A DNA stretch of 64,000 nucleotides from Cyanoderma ruficeps (lineage: Eukaryota > Chordata > Aves > Passeriformes > Timaliidae): the NCBI GenBank assembly GCA_008694505.1, contig VZDJ01004378.1, forward strand, positions 10,167,472-10,231,471. Direction: 5' to 3'. The translations under genes and the position numbers were made by a program. This document shows, piece after piece, positions 36,529 through 48,194 of the stretch. The notes under the pieces were generated by a model. That model did not search any database, was not told the DNA's origin, and saw nothing but the letters and a program-made list of their open reading frames with translations. How positions within the stretch are numbered: position 1 is the first letter of the stretch; each line of letters begins with the position of its first letter.

Positions 36529-36880
36529 GCTGTTGTATTGGAATCCAGGGCATCCCTTTGGATGACCTGGGACCTGAGAAAGGGAGTTTGGACCCTGGAC
36601 AGGGGGGTGTGGAGCCGGTCCAGGGGGGTTGGAGACCTTGGCACAGAGCCCAGAAAAACACCGAGTTTGATTTTAGTCCATGGGAGAAGCTTCCAACACT
36701 GAGAGAAGAATTAGAAACCTCAAAAGTGTGAAAGTAGTAATTTAGTACAGCATGGAGTGAGAANGGCTTATAGAGGGCTGGGGACTTTTAACATCCTTGA
36801 ATCTCGGCAAGGAAAAGGACAGAGACAAACCCGAGACTGTTGTACAAGGTTAACATTTTTATTACTTTCATTACTTCAAA
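36529..36880. repeat. LTR-like interspersed repeat fragment
   Basis: This is a compositionally distinct patch with G-rich runs and phrases such as 'ggatgacctgggacc' and 'acatccttgaatctcggcaag', followed by a T-rich end. It looks like a piece of an avian retroviral LTR, but I cannot name the family, find both ends, or find a target duplication. It contains the only ambiguous base of the window (N at 36764). Confidence 0.35.
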
Positions 36881-37607
36881 CCATAATGCACAGAAAAATG
36901 GAGGTGAGGCCCTACATATAAGTGGCATCCAAGTTAGATGCAAGATGCTACTGCTTACAAATTCTACATTCTAACTGCAGAGAAAATGTCATTAGAAATA
37001 AAACAAATTATGTCCATTGCACTGTTGTCTGGTCTTCCAATTTTCATGGTGTTATAATCATAAAAAGAAAAATTTATAAATATGCCATTTACTCATCTGA
37101 TAGCTATTAAATCACTTCTTTTGAATCCCAGCTGCTTACTTAGCCCAGAAATTTCTCAGCAGTGACACTGGAAAGGAAACAGTTTCATATGCATGGAACA
37201 GATAAAGGAAGATTACTATCTTCCACTTACCAAATTCCACTGTTCTTTGGCATTAGACACAAGTGGCTTCAATGTTTTCTTTTCGTAAGCATACTGAACT
37301 TAGGGTTTCAGAATTTTTCAATGGTCAGGGCTTCAATTCTGCATAAATTCAGATGATTTGAATTGAACTCATTTGCCTTGGATTCCGAGATTTGTGAGAA
37401 TGAAACTAGATCTTACAAAACTTGCTGGTGTTTCCTATCTCCCAGCTGGATTTTGGCACCTTTACCCAAAGGTGACTTTCTTTTGAAAGTGTAGATGCAG
37501 AGACAAGCGAAAAAAATACATACAAACCAAAAAAAAAGCCTTTTTAAACACAGTGAGTGTATGCAAGTTTCCTAATTTTTTGGTTTGGTTTTTTTTTTTT
37601 GTAACAG

Positions 37608-37784
37608 TCAACAACACACATGAATTGGGTCCCTTGGTAGAGATAAGAATTCCTGCCAACGAGAGCAGCTTGATATTAAAAAATTTAAATTACAGCACTC
37701 GGTACAAGTTTTACTTCAATGCACAAACTTCAGTTGGATCGGGAAGTCAGATAACTGAGGAAGCAGTAACAATTATGGATGAAG
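37608..37784 (+). CDS. NRCAM: NRCAM exon 21 (FN3 domain 4, second half)
   Basis: The acceptor is tttttgtaacag. The exon reads NNTHELGPLVEIRIPANESS, then TRYKFYFNAQTSVGSGSQIT with NNT and NES sequons. It is 177 bp, and the donor is gaag|GTAAGA, phase 1. The following 1.1-kb intron is AT-rich and otherwise blank. Confidence 0.96.
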
Positions 37785-38874
37785 GTAAGATGGGTATGTA
37801 TAAGGAAAGTCCAATGAGTTTAAAAAACACTACAGATTGTATTTAGCATCTGTATCTAAATATTGCTGTTGCTTCCTTCCACTAAGGAACTAGGGTGGAA
37901 CGATTATTATTCTAGAGCTTTCTTAACTGTGTTATACACTAATAAAGTATTTAAAATGCTTTTAAAGAGAATACGAGTAAAGGTTTTCTGCTGTAGTGGG
38001 AATCCCTGAGGAGGTATTAAGCCTCTGCTTTTAATATCAACTCACGTGCCCTAAGACAGACATTGGCCTTTCTGGGCTTCAAGTTTCATGTAACTTCCGT
38101 TTTTAGTGGTCTTTGTCTATTCACCTATTCTGCATCATTGACCAGCTGTGGTCACAGAGAAAATGGAATGATCGTGGAATGATGCAGGTTTGTGATTAGA
38201 GGAAGTTAGTTCCTTTTTGTAGTACGCAACAGCTTCTGTGAAATCTGAATTGCTTTCACAGAACTGGCAAAAAACTGTAAAAGAGTTGAAATAAATTTGT
38301 CATCTATGGCCCCAATTAACTGTATAGTATTTAAAAACCACCAAGTATATTGTTAAATCCTGTCACCATTGATTTTTTTATTTGTAGCCATTCTAGAGCT
38401 TCGTTAAAGTTGGTTTTTAATTAAATATGGATGTTTCACAAAATAAGAATAATTTAAAGCCAATAGGAAATTTGGATTTTTTTTTAGTGATTTTGATCAT
38501 CTTCATATTAATAATTTGGTACCAGGTTTTCACATACTTTCATGCTCAGTAAAATGATGGTTTATTGGAATTGCCATAGATGAGTTGCTAATCAGTGCAA
38601 CTTCTCTGACAGGGTATTAAGTTTGCATATGGACTGCATTTGTTTTAAATCTTGCACCCTAACAAGCACGAGCAATAAAATTTTTTAAATGCATGTACCT
38701 TAATTTTGTCTTGTCTCTGTCGGGGTTCAGCATAAGTGGATTGTTTCTAATTTATTTGAATCAATACCTTTCAACTAGTCTGCATGCTTTTTATAGTGAA
38801 ATTATATATGTATGTTTCCTTTGGTGTTGTATCTAATTATATAGTGTTCCTATTCTTGTTTTCCTCCATTAAAG

Positions 38875-38910
38875 CTGGTATTCTCCGTCCTGCTGTAGGT
38901 GCAGGCAAAG
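38875..38910 (+). CDS. NRCAM: NRCAM exon 22 (36-bp FN4-FN5 linker micro-exon)
   Basis: The acceptor is cctccattaaag and the donor is aaag|GTAAAA. The exon reads GILRPAVGAGK and matches the optional 12-residue segment after FN4 in NRCAM isoforms. It is phase 1 on both sides. Confidence 0.88.
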
Positions 38911-41900
38911 GTAAAATGAAACTGCATGATTTATTAATGTGTGGATTTTGCAGTGTTGCAAATGGGGAAATTGCAGTGGTAAGGACAGAAAATCTTGGAC
39001 TACACATTTTTGTACAAAGTATAAGCTGAAAGAAAACAGTAGTGGGGGATTTTTGTTTGGGTTTATTGGGTTGTTTTGGTTTTTTTTAAGGAATCCAGAA
39101 AGCTGATTAATACTTTTCATCTGTTTATTTTGCCACAGAGTTCCAGGGGAATTCATTAGCTTTGCTTCAGCAAAGTCTAATTATTTCTGAACATTTAACA
39201 GATGTATGTCACTGTCATAAATATTCAGGATCCAGGTGCACTAGCACTGATTAGCTGGAATAGAAAAAACAGCACTTTTGCAAAGGAGATTCATTTATTG
39301 TTTGTGCCATGTGCATTTTTTTATTTTAAAAAACTATCTGCAGTCTTGTTCTCACTGTGGATTACTGCTACCCACTTGAACACATTCACTTCATTTGCAA
39401 GCCAACTGTGCACAGGAGACAGATGACTGACAATACCCTCTGTCTGCTTCTCAGTTTGAGTATCACATTGAATATACAAGCAAATGTCTTCCCACTGTTT
39501 TAGCCTCACAGATCTTGTGAGTGAGTACTTGGGGATATGTCAGTGAGTAGAACCTAGTGTCATCCTCATTCGTGCATTAGGTAACGTTTAGTTCTTTATG
39601 ATGCAGTTTTGCACACAGTTTTAATGAATTTTGATACCTTCATTGTCAGAAGCAAAAGTTGTCCTGAGATAGCTCAAACTCGGCAATGTTTCTCTATACA
39701 GAGGTGTCATTAAATGACAGAGGTGTCATTAACACTTATGAACACCTGTGCTTCAGATTCTGAGACCATAAACATCACAAGTCAAAATCTGTATATGAAG
39801 TACCCAACATTTTTAATAAACTTGGAAGAGACAGCATAAATTGTTTTACATATAATTTCTTTTCATTTGATTATCAGGTGTTGTGAATGATAGCAGCCAT
39901 AAGAAAGAAATTCATTCACTCAAGACTGGTATAAATCAGACAGTGTCTAAATATATGTATGCCCGCATTTGGGCATATATAGTATATATTTTAATATGCA
40001 TGTATAAATGTATTCTGATATCAGATGTGTTTCTGGTTAGTGTTTGAAGCTGTGGAATTATTTTGGTGAAAAGTCTTTTTTACTATTTTAGCCTAGTTGT
40101 AGCTGAGAAGTCAGCACAGATTGGAACAATCAAACTGGCTTTAGTCCTGGACATGCACAGCAGAAATGTAAATTAAGTTCTCATTATTTATAGCAGACTC
40201 TAAAAACTCATGCAAGGAAAAATGGATTCTCTGTGTGAAACTGAGGTCTAATTATAGCTGTATGTGGCTATCAGAAAGCATCTTATTTGTAAGATCAGCT
40301 GGAGCAGCTCACATTTCAGAGCTGTCATCTCAGATTCTCTGAAAACTAAGCAGATGTCTTTGTTTGGTTGCATGTTGTTTATGGTTTCAAAGTTTTCACA
40401 TATTCCTGTAGCATATAGCTCTTGCTATTGCAAAGAAGACTTTGGACCTGCAAACAGCACAGAACTAAAGCCATGACATCTGTTAGGACATCTGAGTTGC
40501 TGCAGGTCTGGGATGAATGTTCTCTGTGGTTACTACATTACCATGTTAATGGCTTTGCTACTGATCAGGGACCATGAGTAAGGAAAAGAAGGATCATATT
40601 ATCAAGATCAAGCACCACATTAGTTGGTCTCATGAGTGGGTGGATTTGGAAGACACAAGTGCTCAGCCCACTCAAAAAGTAGCTGTACCCAGCAGAGAAC
40701 TTTCCTTTCTCTGTTAAGTGCAGGAGGGCCTATATGTCTATACAGTTCTTATTAATTTGGACCCAAAGCCAGGACAAATTTAGATGTTCCTAACCTTTAT
40801 GTGGTATATCAAAAACATAGCAGGTTTTTAATTTTGAAGGGCAGAACTTACCAAAAAATGTAATTATCCTTTTTCTTTCAATTTGAACACAATGATCCTG
40901 GAATTTAAACAGACAGTAGGTCCCAGATTCAGCCAGCCTAAACTGCTGAACTGAAATTTCTGCATTTTGTGTTTTCTACTGGATAGCTGCCTGTGAAGAC
41001 CTGCAGTCATGTACATTAGACACATGGTCCTGGAGGGAATTCAAATAATTTAAATCTTAGTGAGCTGTGCCACTTGGGACATATTTCATTTCTGAGAATT
41101 AAACTATAAATTAAATTGCAGATGGATATATTGCTGTGGTAAATCTAAGGATATTAATAGATTCAATATTTTTACTGTCACAAGCCTACATGAGTAAATC
41201 ATGTGATGTTATTTACTAGAGGAAAAAGCTATTCTATTATACTTGATATTCTTATTTGACTTGCACTCTAATTTTTCCTTTCTAATACTGTGATGTTATG
41301 AATTACTTAATATTGATCAAATTAATGGTACTACAAAGAAAAAAAGAAATTGTTTTTCTTAGCAACCTATGTTCTAAATGTGTCTGAAGACTTCATATGT
41401 AAAGCAGAATTTATTATACCTAATGTTTGATATTAAGTATGCCCTGGTATGTCATTTACATATTGGCATCCGACCACAGGCATGAGGTAACAGAGGTATG
41501 AGAAAAAAGAGACAATCACCCAATTACATATAAAATAATTATAGTAGCAGCTGGAAAGTGACTTAGGTGATTACAGGAGTCAAATCTTTTCTGTCCTTTT
41601 CCATTAGAAGTTTTAAATAACTGCCCTATAGAGGAAGAGAATTCCAGTTTGACCAGTGGTAGAAATTAGTTGCTGGTTAAAATAAAGAGTCATAGAGGTG
41701 TACGTTTGTTGTAAGCTGAAGTATAGGGAGTTATGGCATGGCATGTCAGCCTCATTTCACTTTTTGGTTTCTTTTCGATTTAGTCAACATTTATATTTGA
41801 AAGCAAGGTCTTTTAATCTGCATGCATACAGACACTGGTAACTGGTAGTCTTGAAATGCAATTAAAATAAGTTTGTGACATCACAGTAACCTTTAATTGT

Positions 41901-44900
41901 AAGCTAGTGCCTCCTGTCACTGGTACTCAGTCTGGTGTGTCTTTTTCATGTGAACTTCACATCTCAAGTACTAGTGACAAATAGTACTCCCTTTTGTTAC
42001 AAGGGAGAAAAACAAGTAGTCTGTTCTCTGGGTTTGAAACTATTCTTTTGGGGTTTTTGGCTGAATCACCAGTATGTAACTCTTCACTGTAGGCTAGAAA
42101 TCAGTCTCAACTGAGTTTGTATCTGATCTCTTTGTAGATCATCTCAGTTTTCTTTGTTCTATACAAAATGCAGTTCTTTAAATAATTTTCTCTGCCCACC
42201 ATCTGTTTTCCCTCCCTCTTGAATCACTTCACATAATGTCTCCATGTCTTTTGCTAACGATTTCAAGCTGCTTTTACAGTCAAGTGTAGTATTTTTGTAT
42301 TGCTCCTTCAGCCACTCTCCCCCTGCGGACTTCTCCATTATGTATTTGTGTGATTCTTTCAGTACAGCCTGCTATGCAGAACCACTGTCCTGTCCTCTTT
42401 TAAGTTCACTGGGAATAATGCTGATGCTTTGCATGCTAGACTAGAGGAAATGATTATTATCACTGTGCAAAAATTCCTCCAAATACCTTTTGCTTTTTGG
42501 ATGTCATGCCAAATGCTCATCAGTGGCATTTTTTTTGTGTTTCTTCTTTGGCTTCTGTGTTTCTTTGAAAAAGACTAATATATTTTGATAATATAGATGA
42601 CTGTAGGAACACTACAGAAATGTTCTTGCAATTGGCCTAAATAATCCCAGAAGTGACTAATGCCCATTTCTCACTGCCAGAAATGGAATTTGCTTCTACA
42701 GTTATACTAAAGCTTGAATTTCATACTCTGAATGTTAAAAAGGCAAAGGAAAATAAACCCCTTTTCTGTGTCTGACAGGCTCTGACAGAATCTATTACCT
42801 TTGTCCTTCATTTTTTCTTGTGCGGGTTTGGGTTTTTTCCTTTAAATTAACTTTTCTCTTTATATATGCATTTTAACTTAATTGTCTATGATATATTGTT
42901 TTGTGGGGTTTTTTTTCCCACTTGACACTAATCTTGAAATTTGTTCTTGGCATTCACCCAACATTTTTTCCTGAATATCAGGTGAATTCCATGGAAACTC
43001 CTAAAGTTTAGTCACTTGGGGGATTATTTGATTTATTGTTCTTCTGGACCAAATCTTGAGAAAGAGTGCCTATTTCGGTGTTAAAATACCTTCCGATCTC
43101 GTGTCCTGTCTTATTAAATTCTATTGATTCTGCAGCCCAGCTATAACTGTTATTTGTGGGGACTGTGTTCCTGAAAGACTGAAAAATAAAATAAAACTCT
43201 ACCAAAAATCTCTGGTAAAAAAAGCACTGGAATTAATTTGAAAAGAAAGAAAAATTTTACTTTGAGCCTGGGCCTCTTTCTCAACAATTGGCAAATGCTC
43301 TTATATGATACTACAGGAAAACCATACTCAGAAATGCCAGCTAAGTTTTGCATTGTATTGAGGCAAGAATGAAAAAGCTTAATTTGCCTGAGGTGGACAA
43401 ATAAGAGTGGGTCTGTATAAAACCTGTAGCTTACTAACAGTCCATGCCTGTGGTTTTTAGAGGGATGCCTTTGCCAGCACTGCTGCGCAGTGTGGGGCAT
43501 GGTTACATGGTTACAGATGAGAGAGCACAGTGCTCTGCTCTTCAGGACAAAGTTTTCTGCCCACCCCTCTCCCCCCCTTTTTCCCAATTGGCTCTCGCAC
43601 ATGCTGGGAGCTTCTGCCAGCTGACAATTACACATTTTCCATTTGTGAATAGTGCTGGGAAACATATTGAAGAACTGAGAGGTTAATTATAATTAGAGGT
43701 GTGGTGACTGAGAAGACAAAGAGTCTGGGTGGGTTGACTACAAGCTTTAAATGTCATAGCCAATTCACCTCCAGGCTTTCATCACCTCAGGATCCATCAG
43801 CCATCTTTTATGTTCTTCTGTGTGCAGTCATGTTGCAAGTATGGAACATTTAACAAACTTAAATAAAACTTGGCAGGCCTGATGGCAAATGAGATCAAGC
43901 AATAGTGCAAAAGAGGAGAATTGCAAAGCTAATAATTTTGTAAAGAAATATGCTACTGAACAAATTTCCTGGTGCACCGTGTTCAGTGGATAAAAACCAC
44001 AGAATTTAAATCTGACCAAATACTACATGTGGGTAAATCTGTACAAACAGCTATTGGTAACAATCAGATACGTCTGACAAATATAAGCATAAATCAGTCA
44101 CTTGAGAGGATTTAGAAACTAAGATACCAAGGAAATTAGGCTTTCAGAGCAAACTTGATTGTTATATGCAATCATATGAACAGAAAGACTTTTACCAGAT
44201 ACTTTAATCTAGCAGGCAATCTTTAATGAGAGCAGAAACTGGAAATTGCAGATGGAAAAATACCCCACAAGATAAGATTGAGCAATTATTGAATTTGCTT
44301 AGTAATTCAGAAGCTCTCTATCATCTTGAGTATATTACAGAAGATGACAGTTTCCTCCATCCCCAAGTGCTCAAACATGAGAAGGGAGAAGTTAGGGGTA
44401 ATTCTGTGGCATCTGTTTGCAGGAGTACAAAACAGATTATTGCTAACAGTTTTCTCTGTCTTTAATATTGTGACAAATATCAGTCATATGGTAGGGCTGC
44501 TAATTAGACATCTTTCATAGAAGACCAAAATCCAGGACAATATTGAGAAAATACAATTTAATGAAACAATGCAAAGTCATATTTCAAATACAAACCATTT
44601 GTTTTCCTGGCACAGCAAAAATGCTGAGATGGTTATTGAAACAAACACCTGTTCCTATGTATGAATGCGGAAGGAAGCTTATTCATCCTGTCTGCAATCT
44701 CAGACTCTGCACCCTCCTAAATTTAGAGACTGCTTTTCTTTCCTCTTGCTACCTCCAAGTGGCACAAAAAACCAGAACCTAATCCCCTTGCATTACCACA
44801 TTGTATATGGTTACATGCTAGATTTCCCATAGACAGCTCTGGCTTTGGTGTTTCTTAGGGTGGTTGCTGTGATTTAGGGACCTAGATGGCTTTATTTTTT

Positions 44901-46869
44901 TTCCTAGTGCTTTCTCAGTTATTTTTTTTCAGGTGATTTTAACAAGAAATACATCTATTTTTTTATTATTTAAATAATATATTCCTTATTATTTTGGTTG
45001 GTGAAAGAAATTATATATAAGCACCACTTAGCTACAAAAACATCAGATGGGGGATCAGTACAGACTGAATTGTTGAATGAGTACTACTGGAACAGTTAAA
45101 TAGAAATATTTGATGCAAATATGGGGATAAAAAAAATTATTTTGTAAAATATTGAAATAATCCAAAAAAAATATTGTAAGAACGGATGGAATTTGTCTAA
45201 TTTAGGTATTTTTAAAAATACTCAGAAACTATAGTTTTCTAGACATGGTACTCATATTATTTCACCTGTTCTAGGAGCCCAACTCTAAGCCATTTTCTCT
45301 GTGCATATAACTTTGAACTTTTTCCAGTTGTCCGTGTGGACAAAGCCAGCATGTTAGAAGAAGAAAATAATTTAAGTGGATAGATAAATTCTGTGCAGTT
45401 CCTCTTGCCTTGATAACAGGCTTTTGCTCATTTTGTTTTCTAGTGTAGATGAAGCCATTGGAATTCTGTCATTTGTCTTTACTGAGACTAGATTTTTACC
45501 TCTGATGTTTCATGGTCCTTTGGGAAGCATTTTTAATGTTCCTAATAGAAAAGATATTTTTAGCAGAATAGAAAAGTCAGTGGCAAAGTGACGCATTTTC
45601 AGTTAAAAATAATTTCATATCTTTGAGGAGTATCCTCTTTCTATCTGCCCTATTACAGCATTAGAGCCATTAAAATCTATTTTTTCATTAGTCTTAGGCA
45701 GGCAGAGACACTGAGCTATATGTCCATTTGTAACAAGCTTTACTGGAGCTAAGGTATGGGCAAAGAACTAAGGTATGAGCACAGAAGTGGCTAATTTCAG
45801 AATGCTGAAGAGAGAAGCTCTTTTTTTCACAGAGTTGGCATTTTGCATATTTGTGGAAAGTGCTGTTGTCTGGCCAGAATGGCAGCAGTAAGACACAGTA
45901 CCTTACAATGGGCAGCTCTTTGCATTCTGGTGGTTCGTGTCCTTCACACCTGAGTATTTTGATATTGGCTTTCCAATATCTGATGTCTAGTTTTCCAGTG
46001 TCTAAAGGGGCCATGAATGTATAATATTAACAAAAGCTGATTTTGGGAATGTCCTGTGAAAGCAAAGCTGCCAGTACATACATACTTCAGTTTGTTTTCA
46101 AATACATGTGTATCACTCAGCTGTTTCATATTTTACCAAGTAAAACTAATTGAAACCTGCATGATCTTAGAATGTGCATGTGTAATTTATTTAACAGGTA
46201 AGGTTTTACTGTATTAGTTAATTGCTACTTTTTGATGCAAAGTGTTTTTACTCTTTATTTTTTCTTTCCTACTATCTCTGATGGTGAAGGATACTCAGAA
46301 ATCCTTTTTGCAACTTCCCCAGTCATGCACACTGTCCGTCCAACATTCTATAAGGGTATTGTCTTCCTTTTTTATCCCTATCAATGCAATAGAGCCAAAA
46401 TCCTATAAGGGCTTGCACTTGGGGCATTTGCAGTCCATTCAGTGCCACATGCCATAAAGGGAAGAGCGTATCACCTTCATACCTCCCTTCTGTCCTACCA
46501 TTTCCCATTACCCTGACAATGTTCTCACTTTCCAGCTGTCTGCATTTTACTTCCAGATGAATAGAAATAATGTTTTTCAGAATTTTGGCAGTTAGGTACT
46601 CTCTAAGTATTTGGCAGTTTTTGTGGTACAGAGCATGCTCAGTAAAGTAATAGATTTTACTTTATAATACCTCAGTGTAGTAACTGCCTGGGATTAAATT
46701 TCAAAATACAGTACTTTAGTCACTAATTTCCAGCAATAGAACCAATGAAAAATGTGCTGTACTTTCCCTCTATATGGTCTAAATTACCTTAGTAACTTCT
46801 TTTAATATTTTCTTTAATGTATGAAGTCACAATTGCGTATTCTGCTTTGTTTTTCTATTGTGTATTTAG
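38911..46869 (+). other. NRCAM intron 22 (8 kb)
   Basis: This is a long AT-rich intron. It holds copy 2 of the 42-bp repeat (42564-42605) and a GC-richer patch at about 43440-43640 whose 171-codon minus-strand frame has no recognisable domain. I see no RNA gene. Confidence 0.6.
42564..42605 (+). repeat. 42-bp dispersed repeat, copy 2
   Basis: It matches 36475-36516 at 39 of 42 positions in the same orientation. Flanks on both sides are unrelated. Confidence 0.7.
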
Positions 46870-46995
46870 TTCAACCACTTTATCCAAGGATCAGAAATGT
46901 TACAACAGCTGCTGCTGAGACCTATGCCAATATCAGTTGGGAGTATGAGGGACCAGATCATGCGAACTTTTATGTTGAATATGGTGTAGCAGGCA
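46870..46995 (+). CDS. NRCAM: NRCAM exon 23 (FN3 domain 5, first half)
   Basis: The acceptor is gtgtatttag. The exon reads QPLYPRIRNVTTAAAETYAN, then ISWEYEGPDHANFYVEYGVA. NVT and NIS are N-glycosylation sequons. It is 126 bp, and the donor is ggca|GTAAGA, phase 1. The next intron (1.05 kb) is very AT-rich and empty. Confidence 0.95.
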
Positions 46996-48041
46996 GTAAG
47001 AAGTCATTTCATTAAATTCTGCTAAAGTTTTGAGATGTATTTTTGAAGATTTTTATAGTAAATGGGGTCTTAAATTGACCCAGTATTAATGATAGCTCTG
47101 AAATGTCTTAAATTATTTTTTAATTTGATCAGGAAGATCAAATAATTTTAACTTTAATGAGCATAAATGTTTAGTAGCTTTTTGATGAATAAATAGAATA
47201 TGAACCTTTGTTCCTTTGTATTATTTTATAAATTTATTTGAACTTGAACTTCTAAAAATGGAGTTTGCATGATGTTTTTTATCGTGAAGTGATTACATGT
47301 GTAAAAATACGATTACTTGCATTAAAATAGGATATAAGGATTTTCCTAAATTAGGCCCAATTCACGAAAGAAAAATGATTAAATAAGATATCCTTTGTTA
47401 AATTAAATCTTAAAATAGGATATAAACCATTTTATGTACTTTTATTGCCTAAAACCAGGTTTAAAACTTTGGTAATAATTAAAGTAAAGTTAACTAATAA
47501 AAGCAAGATACTTCTTTTCAAATATCCCATCCTTCTAAAGTTATGAATAAAGGTGAGTAACCTGAAAATTGGACTAGAAACGCATGTTTCTGGATATTGG
47601 CCAAAGAAATAGCTGAGGCTGTCCTAGAAAAAAGATACAAGAGAGATTCAGATTTTGAAGCAGAGCTTCTTGACCAAAATAAATATTGGCTGAAACTGCA
47701 GAAGTGTCATTTAATTAAATGACTAAAATCTATTTTAATTTACGTCATAATTACAAATTCAATAAGCATTTTAAAAATAAATTAAATTTTTATTTCTTTA
47801 GTACAATGGAACAAATGTTTAAAATAGTTTCATAATTACTGTACAACCTATTCTTCAATATGTTGCATGCAATTTATTACTCATAATTTTATATAATTTT
47901 ATTATTTTTGAGAGAACAGCTGTTTTGCTCAGATGATCCATAGTTTAGTCAAGTAACTGTCAGTAGTATTTTGTCTAGAAACTTTCAGTAATACAGAGAA
48001 AATTAAAATTCCAATATGTTGTTTTCCTAAAATTTTTATAG

Positions 48042-48194
48042 GCAAAGAAGATTGGAAAAAAGAAATTGTAAATGGTTCTCGAAGCTTCTTTGTCTTAAAG
48101 GGTTTAACACCAGGAACAGCATATAAAGTCCGAGTTGGTGCTGAGGGCCTGTCTGGTTTTAGGAGTTCAGAGGATGTGTTTGAGACAGGTCCAG
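48042..48194 (+). CDS. NRCAM: NRCAM exon 24 (FN3 domain 5, second half)
   Basis: The acceptor is aatttttatag. The exon reads KEDWKKEIVNGSRSFFVLKG, then LTPGTAYKVRVGAEGLSGFR and ends VFETGP. It is 153 bp, and the donor is ccag|GTGAGG, phase 1. Exons 23 and 24 together (279 bp) form a frame-neutral FN5 cassette that is absent from some NRCAM isoforms. Confidence 0.95.

Noticed and set aside
43150..43665. 171-codon minus-strand frame in intron 22
   Set aside because: It has no domain, a low-complexity hydrophobic composition and no splice or promoter context. Chance is the simpler explanation.
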